A stretch of DNA of 64,000 bases, from assembly GCF_002242685.1 (NCBI RefSeq), contig NZ_NBIM01000001.1:1488001-1552000 (forward strand), given 5' to 3'. The notes under the pieces are model-generated. The model did not search any database, was not told the DNA's origin, and worked only from the letters and a program-made list of their open reading frames with translations. This DNA is from Oceanimonas doudoroffii. GTDB taxonomy: Bacteria; Pseudomonadota; Gammaproteobacteria; Enterobacterales; Aeromonadaceae. Each line of letters opens with the position of its first letter. The stretch's first letter is position 1. Positions 36,788 through 46,067 of this stretch are shown here, in pieces. A program made the translations under genes and the position numbers.

Positions 36788-37842
36788 TATGCGTCCTCAA
36801 TGGTTCTTTCCAGTTCTTCCAGCTCGGCCTCGCCGTCAATGCGCACCCCACGGCGGGTGACTTCATGCAGTTCGGTCTTGACGGTTTCGGGGCGTTTTAT
36901 CTTTTCGGTAATGCGAATCGCCATTTTTTCCTGAGAACGGCCCAGCTGGGCGCGAAAGGTGGGCAGGTCTTCCACCGACACCAGCAGGTGTTCGGGCATG
37001 TTGATGGGAATAATATCGCCGGCCTTCCAGTCCATGATGTCGCGCAGGCTCACCTGCTTTTCCAGCAGGCGGGTCGCCATGTCCACTTCCACATCGAGAA
37101 TTTCATCCCGCAGGGCCTTGCCCCAGCGCAGATCGTTTTCTCCCTTGTCGCTCTGCACCCCGGCGTCGAGCAGCTCGCGAATGGGCTCCAGCATGCCGTA
37201 AGGCAGGGTCACATGAAAGTCACCGCCGCCGCCGTCAAGGTCGATATGAAAGGAACTCACCACCACCACCTCGGTAGGGCTGACGATATTGGCCATGGTG
37301 GGGTTCACCTCGGAGTCCAGGTACTCGAACCCCACGTCCATCACCGGCGCCCAGGCTTCTTTATAGTCTTCAAACACCAGCTTCAACAGCAACTGAATCA
37401 CTCGGCGCTCGGTGGGGGTGAACTCCCGCCCTTCGATCTTGGCGTGGCGGCCATCGCCGCCGAAGAAGTTGTCCACCAGAATAAACACCAGCCGGGCTTC
37501 CATGGTGACCAGGCCAATGCCCTTGAGCGGTCGAAAGCGCACCATGTTCAGGCTGGTGGGCAAAAACAGCGAATGCACATATTCGCCATACTTGATCACC
37601 TGCACACCATTGATGGATACCTCGGCGGTGCGCCGCATCATGTTGAACAAACTGATGCGCATATGGCGGGCAAAGCGCTCGTTCACCATTTCCAGGGTCG
37701 GCATGCGCCCGCGCACAATGCGATCCTGGGACGAGAAGTCAAAGGACGCCACGCCCCCTTCGGAGCCGACTTCCTCTTCTTCGACGTCGTCTACCCCGTG
37801 CAGCAGGGCATCGATTTCATCCTGAGATAACAGATCGCTCAC
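36787..37842 (-). CDS. fliM: Flagellar switch protein FliM
   Basis: 351 residues. The N-terminal LSQDEIDALLHGV is the CheY-P binding peptide. The middle CheC-like domain follows (RIVRGRMPTLEMVNERFARH, GGDGRHAKIEGREFTPTE). The C-terminal SpoA domain starts near DIMDWKAGDIIPINMPE. It is the C-ring component that receives CheY-P. Confidence 0.96.
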   Translation of the reverse strand: MSDLLSQDEIDALLHGVDDVEEEEVGSEGGVASFDFSSQDRIVRGRMPTLEMVNERFARHMRISLFNMMRRTAEVSINGVQVIKYGEYVHSLFLPTSLNMVRFRPLKGIGLVTMEARLVFILVDNFFGGDGRHAKIEGREFTPTERRVIQLLLKLVFEDYKEAWAPVMDVGFEYLDSEVNPTMANIVSPTEVVVVSSFHIDLDGGGGDFHVTLPYGMLEPIRELLDAGVQSDKGENDLRWGKALRDEILDVEVDMATRLLEKQVSLRDIMDWKAGDIIPINMPEHLLVSVEDLPTFRAQLGRSQEKMAIRITEKIKRPETVKTELHEVTRRGVRIDGEAELEELERTIEDA

Positions 37843-37849
37843 AAGTCAC

Positions 37850-38329
37850 CTATTGCATCACTATGCTGGTAAACAACACTCGCTCGAACAGCCGCTTTTC
37901 CAGCACCTCGGCGGTGGCGTGGTTCAGCTCGTCGAGCGCCTCTTTTCGCAATGCCTGCTTGCTGGCCGCGGTAAGGTAATTGTCGGCGCTCTGACGGCTG
38001 AACACGTCAAGCAGGGTGCTTTCCAGCAGGGGCAAATGTTGTTTGGCCAGCTCGGCGTTGGCCATGCCCCTGACCATCAGCTGGGCTTCAACCTGTACCA
38101 GCCGATCCCGAGTGCCACCGGGTACACTGAATACAAAGGGCTGGGTCAGACTCACATACATGGCCTGATTGGCGGCAGGATCCGGCTCGGTACTGGCGAC
38201 CGGCTCGGCCGGCGTCATCAGCAGCCAGGCCGCGGCCCCGCCACCGCCGGCCAGTACCACCAGCAGCACTATCCAGATCAGCTTGCGTTTATACCATGCC
38301 ACCTTGGGAATGGTGAGGTTTTCTGCCAT
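37850..38329 (-). CDS. fliL: Flagellar basal body-associated protein FliL
   Basis: 159 residues. One N-terminal membrane segment (LIWIVLLVVLAGGGGAAAWLL) is followed by a periplasmic domain with YVSLTQPFVFSVPG and a C-terminal KEALDELNHATAEVLEKRLFERVLFTSIVMQ. It stabilises stator interaction with the motor. Confidence 0.92.
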   Translation of the reverse strand: MAENLTIPKVAWYKRKLIWIVLLVVLAGGGGAAAWLLMTPAEPVASTEPDPAANQAMYVSLTQPFVFSVPGGTRDRLVQVEAQLMVRGMANAELAKQHLPLLESTLLDVFSRQSADNYLTAASKQALRKEALDELNHATAEVLEKRLFERVLFTSIVMQ

Positions 38330-38358
38330 GCTCTGCCCTTATATATAAACCATTGATA

Positions 38359-40245
38359 TCATGCAAAAAAATCAATTCTGCCATCGTTGAAAAAGGTGTT
38401 CGCCCCGCGGGAGCCATAGGCCGCCTGGTCTTCACTCGGCCCCTGCTCAAACGGGGATGGATTATGCCCCCTTTCCGGACCGGTTGCATCCTGCCCTGAG
38501 GCCCCGTTCTGGGCGCCGCCCTGCTGGCCGGCAAAACCGCCCACCTGCCCCTGGCCAAGCTGAATACCCTGCTGGCCCAGCATGTCTCTGAGCCTCGGCA
38601 TGGCCTGCTCCAGCAGTTCCCGGGCCTGAGGATGCTGCGCCTGGATATGCATGCTGAGCTCGCCCTGCTCAAACCTGAGCTGAATGCGCATGCCGCCCAG
38701 CTCGGACGGATTCAGACGAATGTCTGCCTGTTGCAAATCCTGACTCACCATCACCTGCACCTGTTGGCTCAGCTGGCGGGCATTCTGCTCCGGTGAGGCC
38801 TGGTGCAGGTTGAGCATGCGTTCCCCCAGGGGCTGAGGCACGCGCTCTGGTGCCGGGGCGGCGTCCCGTGTGGCTGCCGTCGTCGTCACCAACTGTGGAT
38901 CGCTGACGCCGGCGGCCGACCGGGTCACGGCATCACCGGCTGTTCCCTGAGCAACCAGAGAAGCACTGGCCGATCGCTCGCTGAGCGGCAGTTCCTCGCC
39001 ACCCTCGGAACCCTCTATTGTCCCGGCGCTGAGATCAATGGCCGCCTGCTCGTCGCCGTCATTCGATTTGAGGGCAATCTCGGCATCCCCCTTGACGCCG
39101 GGCTCCGTCGCCTGGCCTTGTTGGGTCTGCTGCCAGCGACGACCGTGCTCGATCTGGGCCAGCCAGTCGGGCGTGGCCGTCCTTTCCTGCCGAACCGAAG
39201 CAACATCCTGCCTGGGCGCAATCGCCGGCTCTGCCTCCGTCTCCCCCGTCATGTCCGGCCCCTCGCCGGCCACGGTATTCACCGGGACGGGCGAAGAAGC
39301 TCGCGCAGTTTCAGCCTGCTCCGGTGCTAACGGGGAGGCGCGGCCGGCCTGTTCAGCCGCCGGTGGCTGAGCACCTGAATGACGGATGTCTGAAGGCTGT
39401 TTCGGTAATGCCTCTGCCCCGGCGTCGTCGGCCCCAACCGGGGGCGCCACCTGAGCAGGCTGGTCACCGGCCTTGCCGCTGGAAGAAATCGTGGTAGTAG
39501 CGCGTTCGCTTCCACCGGTCATACCGGCATGAAGGGCGGCAGCGGGAATTCCTTTGTCGCCCGGCCCCGCCGTTTCCGCCTTGGCGGCCACAGGGGGCGG
39601 ATTACCACTCGGCGGCTCTTCGGGCTGCGCCTGGGTGGAATGCTGCCCTGGAGAGGAGGCCTTTACTGCAGCCTGTTGAGCCGTTACAAAGGATTCGTTT
39701 GCCGCCGAGCTGCCGGTTTTTGCCGGTTTCATATCCGGTTCGGCGCTATCTGCCGAGGCGTGATCGTCCTGCCAGACGGCCTGAGCAACCGGCTGAGCGG
39801 GCTCCCTGCGGCCCTGGAGCAGTGGTTCGGCATGCGCTTCCGGCAGGTCGGCGGCTGCCGTTGCCGCCTCCGGCAGCGGCTTGCCGCCCACTGCCGCCGC
39901 GGTGGAAGGGATCTCCTCGGCCGGCACCGCGGAAACGGCATCGCCAGCCGCGAAGCCTTCCTTGGTATCGCCCGGACTTGAGTCGGTCTCGTCACTCTCG
40001 GCCGCTTCGTTGGTTGTTGCATCGACCGTTGACAATTTATTGGCGCCGGACTCAGTGGATTCAGCCATAACCCGCTCTTCGCCACTGTCCGCCCCCGGAA
40101 CGGCCGGCATGCCCTTGTCGCCGGTTTCGGCGCCGGCCTTGCTCAGCAGTTCGGAAAAACCGGATGGCTTTCCCGCCTCGCCCGGCTGCAAAGCGGCCCT
40201 TGACGAATTCATGCCGCCGAACAGGGCGGGAATGACTGTGGTCAT
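38359..40245 (-). CDS. fliK: Flagellar hook-length control protein FliK
   Basis: 628 residues, long for FliK. The first 470 or so are low-complexity Ala/Pro/Glu/Gln-rich. The C-terminal Flg_hook domain has LSQQVQVMVSQDLQQADIRLNPSELGGMRIQLRFEQGELSMHIQAQHPQARELLEQAMPRLRDML. It measures hook length and triggers FlhB switching. The long middle fits its ruler function. It has its own sigma-54 promoter. Confidence 0.92.
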   Translation of the reverse strand: MTTVIPALFGGMNSSRAALQPGEAGKPSGFSELLSKAGAETGDKGMPAVPGADSGEERVMAESTESGANKLSTVDATTNEAAESDETDSSPGDTKEGFAAGDAVSAVPAEEIPSTAAAVGGKPLPEAATAAADLPEAHAEPLLQGRREPAQPVAQAVWQDDHASADSAEPDMKPAKTGSSAANESFVTAQQAAVKASSPGQHSTQAQPEEPPSGNPPPVAAKAETAGPGDKGIPAAALHAGMTGGSERATTTISSSGKAGDQPAQVAPPVGADDAGAEALPKQPSDIRHSGAQPPAAEQAGRASPLAPEQAETARASSPVPVNTVAGEGPDMTGETEAEPAIAPRQDVASVRQERTATPDWLAQIEHGRRWQQTQQGQATEPGVKGDAEIALKSNDGDEQAAIDLSAGTIEGSEGGEELPLSERSASASLVAQGTAGDAVTRSAAGVSDPQLVTTTAATRDAAPAPERVPQPLGERMLNLHQASPEQNARQLSQQVQVMVSQDLQQADIRLNPSELGGMRIQLRFEQGELSMHIQAQHPQARELLEQAMPRLRDMLGQQGIQLGQGQVGGFAGQQGGAQNGASGQDATGPERGHNPSPFEQGPSEDQAAYGSRGANTFFNDGRIDFFA

Positions 40246-40304
40246 GCTGATCCCCTGATTGTCGCTGTGGCCGGTGCGGCCTCGATACTGTTACTTCAAA
40301 AAAA

Positions 40305-40320
40305 AGCAATTTATGTACCA
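40305..40320 (-). promoter_or_regulatory. Sigma-54 promoter for fliK
   Basis: TGGTACA-TAAA-TTGCT on the minus strand, with exact GG-to-GC spacing. The start site would be near 40294, about 50 bases upstream of fliK. It would drive fliKLMNOPQR-flhB. Confidence 0.75.
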
Positions 40321-40357
40321 ACTTTATAACGCGTAAGCGAGGGCGTGAGTATGATCA

Positions 40358-40795
40358 CTAGAGCGGCTTGCGGTGAAAGCGGTAAATGGCGAGGTTGTCG
40401 AGCATTTTCTGCTCCTGGCGGGCGGCTTCCTGCTGCTTGCGTTCGGCCTCACGAGCCAGCAACTTTTCAATGGCCTGCTTGCGGGTACGTACCGCCAGCC
40501 AGGCATTGCGGCTTTGTTCCAGCTCGTCCCGGGCTTGTTGCAGGCCCTGCTGCTGCTGCTGCTGGGCGATTTCCAGCTTGTCGATAAAACCGCGAAAGTG
40601 GCCAAACTGATGGGCTTCCAGGCCGCTTCGGCCCCGTTGCTGAAAGGTCTGTACATACTGACGCTGATACTGGCTCAGGGTCTGCAGCTGCTGCTCCATG
40701 CGTTGCAGTTGCAGCTGGGCGACGTTCATCTCGGCCGCCGCCTTGCGCTCTTCGCCGTCGAGCTGTTCAAGCAGCAGGTTCAGGGCCCGGCTCAT
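40358..40795 (-). CDS. fliJ: Flagellar export protein FliJ
   Basis: 145 residues, nearly all coiled-coil helix, rich in Gln, Glu, Arg and Ala (EIAQQQQQQGLQQARDELEQSRNAWLAVRTRKQAIEKLL). FliJ is the central stalk of the FliI ATPase and a general export chaperone. It shares a base with the fliI stop. Confidence 0.88.
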   Translation of the reverse strand: MSRALNLLLEQLDGEERKAAAEMNVAQLQLQRMEQQLQTLSQYQRQYVQTFQQRGRSGLEAHQFGHFRGFIDKLEIAQQQQQQGLQQARDELEQSRNAWLAVRTRKQAIEKLLAREAERKQQEAARQEQKMLDNLAIYRFHRKPL

Positions 40796-42126
40796 CAGCC
40801 GGCCCTCAGCAGCGGCATGGTCACCACTTCCAGCTCTTTCAGGCAGTCATCAAGGCCAATGACGTCTGTCATGCCCTGGGTCAGAAAGCGGTCGAGCCGG
40901 GGCCGAATGGTGATGGCCATGTCAAGCCGGGGATCGGCGCCACTCTTGTAGGCACCGAGGTTGATCAGGTCGTGATTCTGCTGATAGAGGGCGTAGGCCT
41001 GTTTCAGTGCCCGGGCCTGTTGCTGGTGCTCAGGAGTGGTGACCGCCGTCATTACCCGACTGATGGACTTTTCAATGTCGATGGCGGGGTAATGGCCGCT
41101 GTCGGCCAGCTGCCGCGACAGCACAATATGGCCGTCGAGAATGGCCCGGGCCGCATCGGCGATGGGATCCTGCAGATCATCCCCTTCCGTCAGCACGGTA
41201 AAAAAGGCGGTGATACTGCCCTGCCCCTCGGCACCGTTGCCGGCCCGCTCCACCAGCGCCGGCAATTTGGCAAACACCGACGGCGGATAGCCCTTGCTGG
41301 CCGGCGGCTCGCCCACCGCCAGGGCAATCTCCCGCTGAGCCTGGGCATAGCGGGTCAGGGAGTCCATCAGCAGCAACACATTCAGCCCCTGATCCCGATA
41401 ATATTCCGCCAGGGTCAGGGCGGTCTCGCAGCCCTTGAGCCGCATCAGCGGCGAGGCGTCGGCGGGGGCCGCCACCACCACGGCCCGGGCCCGGCCCTCA
41501 TTCCCCAGAATGACGTCGATAAATTCCTTCACCTCCCGGCCCCGCTCACCGATAAGCCCCACCACCACCACGTCGGCCCGGGCTCCCCGGGTCATCATGC
41601 CGAGCAGCACGCTCTTGCCCACGCCGGAGCCGGCAAACAGCCCCATGCGCTGGCCCTGCCCCACGGTCAGCACCGAGTTGATGGCACGAACCCCCACATC
41701 CATGGGCGCATCGATGGGTTTGCGCGCCATGGGATTGAGGGGGCGGGAGACAAAGTCGGCGGTGGTGGAAGTATGTATCGGCCCCTGTCCGTCCAGGGGC
41801 TGGCCCACGCCGTCGATCACCCGGCCCAGCAGTGCCATGCCCACCGGAACACCCGCGCCGTCACCTGCCGGCGTGACCCGGGCTCCGGGGATCACTCCCT
41901 TTAGGGACTCACTCGGCATCAGGTAGAGCTTGTCATCGGCGAACCCGACCACTTCCGCATCCATCTCGCCAAACTGGGTCTGCACTCGGCACTGGCTGCC
42001 CACGGCGGCGGTGCACCCCACCGCTTCCAGGGTCAGCCCCACCACTCGGGTCAACTTGCCGCTGGCGGCCAGGGGCGGCGCCAGACCGGCGCACTGATAA
42101 GCGGTCAGACGCTCAGCCAGCGTCAT
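40795..42126 (-). CDS. fliI: Flagellum-specific ATPase FliI
   Basis: About 443 residues from the ATG at 42126 ([11 protein letters not shown]). F1-beta-like ATPase: Walker [34 protein letters not shown], Walker [37 protein letters not shown]. It energises the export apparatus. It overlaps fliH by 14 bases. Confidence 0.95.
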   Translation of the reverse strand: MTLAERLTAYQCAGLAPPLAASGKLTRVVGLTLEAVGCTAAVGSQCRVQTQFGEMDAEVVGFADDKLYLMPSESLKGVIPGARVTPAGDGAGVPVGMALLGRVIDGVGQPLDGQGPIHTSTTADFVSRPLNPMARKPIDAPMDVGVRAINSVLTVGQGQRMGLFAGSGVGKSVLLGMMTRGARADVVVVGLIGERGREVKEFIDVILGNEGRARAVVVAAPADASPLMRLKGCETALTLAEYYRDQGLNVLLLMDSLTRYAQAQREIALAVGEPPASKGYPPSVFAKLPALVERAGNGAEGQGSITAFFTVLTEGDDLQDPIADAARAILDGHIVLSRQLADSGHYPAIDIEKSISRVMTAVTTPEHQQQARALKQAYALYQQNHDLINLGAYKSGADPRLDMAITIRPRLDRFLTQGMTDVIGLDDCLKELEVVTMPLLRAG

Positions 42127-42922
42127 GGAAACGGCTCCAGTTGGCCTTGATGAAATTGGCCATGAGCGCATCAATGCGTTGTGCCAGGTTTACATCCAGC
42201 TGCGACAGGGGGGTGATAATTTTCAGCTCGCCCCGAGCCAGGCCCGGCTCGGCAATAAATTCCCAGCCCCGTTTTGCCCGGGCGTCCTGATCGTAATGGG
42301 CCTCCAGCATCACCAGATCTTCGGCATGCAGGTAAAAGGTCAGCGGGCCATTCTGGGCCGGCAACGCCTTCAAGGCCTCCTGTACCGTGGCTAGCAGCAA
42401 CTGCGGGGACGCACTGGCCTCGGCCTTTAGCAGGTTGCGGGCGAGCTCCATGGCCAGGGTCACCAGGCTTTGCTCCACGGTGTGATCAATTTTCGACAGG
42501 GGGGCCTGCAGCTGCTCCACCAGGCAGCTCCAGTGTTCCAGCTGCTGCGCCACCTGTTTTCGGCCTTCGGCCAGTCCCTGCTCCAGCCCCTGTTGCAGGC
42601 CGGCCTGAAGGCCTTCCTCCATGCCCTGCAGACGCCCCTCTTCCCGGCCTTCGGCAACCCCCTGAGCCTTGCCTTCGGCATGGCCTTCCTCAAAGGCAGC
42701 CTGACGAATGCTTTCCAGGGCCTCTGCGGTAAGGGGTTCGGGTGCCGGCTGCTCGGGGGCAGCCGGCACGGCCTCCCTGGGCTCGGGCTCGGCCCGCAGC
42801 CGCAGGGCGGCGCTGCGCATCTGCTGACGCTTGCGCTCAATCTCAAGCTCCGGCCACTGCCAGGCACTGTTGTCCTGGGCGTCGGCCTGAGTGCGATCTT
42901 CGGTGTGCTCCGGGTTACTCAT
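42113..42922 (-). CDS. fliH: Flagellar assembly protein FliH
   Basis: 269 residues. The centre (about 75-125) is a run of GxxxG repeats ([15 protein letters not shown], then [19 protein letters not shown]), the hallmark of FliH. The C-terminal domain resembles the V/F-type ATPase peripheral stalk. It regulates FliI and tethers it to the C-ring. Confidence 0.93.
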   Translation of the reverse strand: MSNPEHTEDRTQADAQDNSAWQWPELEIERKRQQMRSAALRLRAEPEPREAVPAAPEQPAPEPLTAEALESIRQAAFEEGHAEGKAQGVAEGREEGRLQGMEEGLQAGLQQGLEQGLAEGRKQVAQQLEHWSCLVEQLQAPLSKIDHTVEQSLVTLAMELARNLLKAEASASPQLLLATVQEALKALPAQNGPLTFYLHAEDLVMLEAHYDQDARAKRGWEFIAEPGLARGELKIITPLSQLDVNLAQRIDALMANFIKANWSRFHDAG

Positions 42923-43962
42923 ACGTAATCATCCCCGCCGCCCTTGGACAACATCAGCTCGCCGCTGTCGGACAGCCGGCGGGCGATGGCGAGGATCTCG
43001 CGTTGGGCGGTTTCCACATCGCTGACCCGTACCGGCCCCATGGCTTCCAGATCTTCCTGCAGCATGTCGGCCGCCCGTTTGGACATGTTGCCCAGAAACT
43101 TTTCCTTGAGCTGATCGTCGGCGCCCTTGAGCGCCCGTTGCAGCAGATCGGCATCCACTTCCCGCAACAATACCTGAATGCCCCTGTCGTCCACGTCGAT
43201 CAGGTTTTCGAACACGAACATCAGATCCTGAATCTTCATGCTCATTTCCTCGTCCTGCTCGCGAATGGAGTCCATCAGCGCGCCTTCCACCGAGGTGTCG
43301 AGGTAGTTCATGATGTCGGCCGCGGTCTTCAGGCCACCCATCTTGGCCGCCTTGGCGTTGCTCTTGCCGACAAATTGTTTTTCCATGATGTCGTTAAGCT
43401 CCTGCAGCGCCGCCGGCTGCACTTCTTCCAGCTCGGCAATACGCATGACCAGATCCAGCCGCATGGGCTCGGGAAACTGTTGCAGAATGGCCGCCGCCTG
43501 ATCCGCGTCCAGATACGACAGCACTATGGTCTGAATTTGCGGGTGTTCATTATGAATAATGCCGGCCACCTGTCGGGCATCCATCCATTTGAGTGAGTCG
43601 AGGCCACGGGAGCCGGCGCCGGCGGCGATCTGGTTAACCAACCGGCCCGCCTTGTCTTCACCCAGGGCCGCCACCAGGGCGTTGCGCACAAAGTCCTGGC
43701 TGCCCACGCCTATCTTGGTAAAGCGCTGAATGTCTTCAATAAACAAGCGGTGCACGGCGTTGACCCGATCGGGGCTGAAATCTCCCAGGGCAGCCATTTT
43801 CATGCCGAGGCGCTGCACCTGCTTGGGATCCAGGTGGCGAAAGATCTGTGCCGCGTCTTCTTCACGCAGGCTCAGCATCAGCAGGGCCGCCCTTTCGGTG
43901 CCCGTCATGCGGGACAGCAGCTGGCGCTGCTCGTCGGTAATTACCAGCCCATCATCACTCAT
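42919..43962 (-). CDS. fliG: Flagellar switch protein FliG
   Basis: 347 residues. The N-terminal FliF-binding domain is followed by the EHPQ motif (IHNEHPQIQTIVLSYLDADQAAAIL) in the middle domain. The C-terminal charged helix (LMDSIREQDEEMSMKIQDLMFVFENLIDVDDRGIQ) interacts with stators. It converts stator force to rotation. It overlaps fliF by 8 bases. Confidence 0.96.
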   Translation of the reverse strand: MSDDGLVITDEQRQLLSRMTGTERAALLMLSLREEDAAQIFRHLDPKQVQRLGMKMAALGDFSPDRVNAVHRLFIEDIQRFTKIGVGSQDFVRNALVAALGEDKAGRLVNQIAAGAGSRGLDSLKWMDARQVAGIIHNEHPQIQTIVLSYLDADQAAAILQQFPEPMRLDLVMRIAELEEVQPAALQELNDIMEKQFVGKSNAKAAKMGGLKTAADIMNYLDTSVEGALMDSIREQDEEMSMKIQDLMFVFENLIDVDDRGIQVLLREVDADLLQRALKGADDQLKEKFLGNMSKRAADMLQEDLEAMGPVRVSDVETAQREILAIARRLSDSGELMLSKGGGDDYV

Positions 43963-45661
43963 CGCTCTGCACCCAGTCTTTGATTACCTGCGCCGCCAGA
44001 TCCGGCTCGTTACCCACCAGGGCGCGCACCGCCGCCAGCAGATCTTCGTCCTTATTGAGGTTGGGCAGCTTGAGCTGGCCGTCCTTGATGCCAAACATGC
44101 CATCTTCCAGCTCAGCCTGTTGCGACAGCAGGCTGAGCTCATCGCTGCCGGCTAGGGCACTCTGGCTGTCGAGATCCACCTCTTCGCCTTTCTCATCCAT
44201 ATTGAGCAGCCGTTTCACCATGGGCCGCACCAGCGCCAACAGCAACACCACCAGCACCAGCACGGCACCAACAATGCGAGCCAGTCGCCAGAACCAGGAC
44301 TGCTCATAGAAGGGCACTCCGGCCACCGCCTCCAGGTCGGGGCGGTTGAAGGACATGCTTACCACCTCAATGGCATCCCCCCGGCTAACGTCAAAACCCA
44401 GGCCGCCTTTAAGCAGTCGCTCGATACGGGCCAGCTCGGGAGCCTCAAGGGGTACCCGCTCCAGGCTGCCGTCGGCCTGGGTCACCGTTTTGTAGTCCAC
44501 CGCCACGGACACCGTCAGCCGGCGAATATCGCCCACGGCGTTCTCGGTGTGGCGAATGGTGGTGTCCAGCTCAAAATTACGGGTGGCCTCACGACGGTTG
44601 CGCTCGGTGGCGCTCTGCTCTGCGGCCTGGCCGGCTTCCTCGGGTATATCCGCATCCATCGGCGGCTGGTTGGTCAGGGCACCGGGAATGCCGATGGCGC
44701 CACGGCCACTGGTGTTATCTTCCATCACCATTTCCGAGCGAACCGCGGGCATGTCGGGGTTGTAGGTCTTGACCGTTTGCTGCTGCCGACGAAAGTCCAG
44801 TCGCAGATCTACCTCCGCCGTGTAGTTGCCAAGCCCCAGCACCGGGCTGAGAATGGCGTCAATCTTCTGGCGGTATTCCGCTTCCTGCTTTTGCTGCAGC
44901 TCAAACTCACGCCGTGTGCGGGCAGACATGGGATCCTGGGAGCCGGAATTGAGCAGGCGGCCGTTCTGATCGGTGACCGTGACCCGGCCCGGGGTAAGAT
45001 CCGGCACCGCCGATGCCACGGTATCCACAATGGCGTCCACTTCTTCCTGGCGCAGGGCACCGCCCCGGCGCAGGTTGAGTACCACGGTGGCGCTGGGTTT
45101 GCGCTTGTCGCGCACGAAAACGTTTTCTCTGGGAATGGCCAGCAACACCTGAGCCGAGGACACACTGTTATATTGCTCGATCACCCGGGCCAGCTGACGC
45201 TCTCGGCTGAGATTGAGACGCTCCCGCTCCAGCCGTTGACTGATGCCAAAGCCGGGATCGGAAAGCAGTATGCTGTCGCCTTCGGGAGGCGCCTGGGTCA
45301 GGCCGGAACGACGCAGTCCCAGTTGAATGTCGGCGTATTGATCCGCGCGCACCAAGACGCTGTTGCCGTCAATCGCGTATTCCACCTTCTGGGCGTCCAG
45401 GTAATCGAGGGTTTCGATCAGTTCCTGGTTGCCGTATACCCCCAGCGGCCGCATTTCGGGCTCCTTGCCCCACAGCAGCACAAACACCGCCATGGCCAGG
45501 CAGATGGCCAGGGCCAGCACAATCACGATCTGGCGCAGCACGTCGGTGTTGCCCAGCAAGGCAAAGGGCGTACTCTTACGCTCTTCCGCCTCCATGGAGG
45601 CCCCCTCGGTATTGGCCGGAAGCGTGTTTTTGTCGGTTTCCGCCAGCGGATTGTCAGCCAC
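43955..45661 (-). CDS. fliF: Flagellar MS-ring protein FliF
   Basis: 568 residues. An N-terminal membrane segment (IVIVLALAICLAMAVFVLLW) precedes ring-building motifs (VEYAIDGNSVLVRADQYADIQL, SAQVLLAIPRENVFV) and a second membrane segment (IVGAVLVLVVLLLALVRPM). The C-terminal tail binds FliG. It forms the MS ring, the base for assembly. Confidence 0.96.
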   Translation of the reverse strand: MADNPLAETDKNTLPANTEGASMEAEERKSTPFALLGNTDVLRQIVIVLALAICLAMAVFVLLWGKEPEMRPLGVYGNQELIETLDYLDAQKVEYAIDGNSVLVRADQYADIQLGLRRSGLTQAPPEGDSILLSDPGFGISQRLERERLNLSRERQLARVIEQYNSVSSAQVLLAIPRENVFVRDKRKPSATVVLNLRRGGALRQEEVDAIVDTVASAVPDLTPGRVTVTDQNGRLLNSGSQDPMSARTRREFELQQKQEAEYRQKIDAILSPVLGLGNYTAEVDLRLDFRRQQQTVKTYNPDMPAVRSEMVMEDNTSGRGAIGIPGALTNQPPMDADIPEEAGQAAEQSATERNRREATRNFELDTTIRHTENAVGDIRRLTVSVAVDYKTVTQADGSLERVPLEAPELARIERLLKGGLGFDVSRGDAIEVVSMSFNRPDLEAVAGVPFYEQSWFWRLARIVGAVLVLVVLLLALVRPMVKRLLNMDEKGEEVDLDSQSALAGSDELSLLSQQAELEDGMFGIKDGQLKLPNLNKDEDLLAAVRALVGNEPDLAAQVIKDWVQSDE

Positions 45662-45672
45662 CCGTCAGCTCC

Positions 45673-45987
45673 TTACACCGGCATGTTCATAATGGTTTTG
45701 TAAGCATCCACCAGTTTGTTGCGCACCTGCACGGTGGCCTCAAAGGCAATGCTCGACTTTTGGGCCGAGATCATCACCTGCTCCAGCCCCACGGCAGAGT
45801 CACCCAGCTCAAAGCGGGTGCGCAAATCACTGGTGGTCTGCTGCAGGCCATTGACCTTGTTCACGGCCTGCCCGAGCAATTCGGCAAAATCCTGTTGAGG
45901 GACGGCACCCTGAACCGGGGTCAGGTTTCTGGCCTCCCCCTGCATTGATTGCATTTCGGCCAACAGCGCAGCGGCTTTGATATCCAT
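45673..45987 (-). CDS. fliE: Flagellar hook-basal body protein FliE
   Basis: 104 residues from the ATG at 45987, with GAGGAG about 9 bases upstream. Core: DFAELLGQAVNKVNGLQQTTSDLRTRFELGDSAVGLEQVMISAQKSSIAFEATVQVRNKLVDAYKTIMNMPV. It joins MS ring and rod. First gene of the fliEFGHIJ operon, behind a sigma-54 promoter. Confidence 0.95.
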   Translation of the reverse strand: MDIKAAALLAEMQSMQGEARNLTPVQGAVPQQDFAELLGQAVNKVNGLQQTTSDLRTRFELGDSAVGLEQVMISAQKSSIAFEATVQVRNKLVDAYKTIMNMPV

Positions 45988-46035
45988 GACGTTTGGCTCC
46001 TCAATCAGTAAATGTCTGGCATTCACGCATACTAA

Positions 46036-46051
46036 TGCAAAGCTCGGGCCA
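46036..46051 (-). promoter_or_regulatory. Sigma-54 promoter for fliEFGHIJ
   Basis: TGGCCCG-AGCT-TTGCA on the minus strand, near-consensus with exact spacing. The start site would be near 46024, about 37 bases before fliE. Confidence 0.85.
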
Positions 46052-46067
46052 GTTCATCTTTTCGGCG

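Noticed and set aside
42670..42740. Glycine-rich repeats in fliH as a possible repeat-protein or phase-variable tract
   Set aside because: GxxxG repeats are a normal property of FliH, and the DNA copies are not identical.
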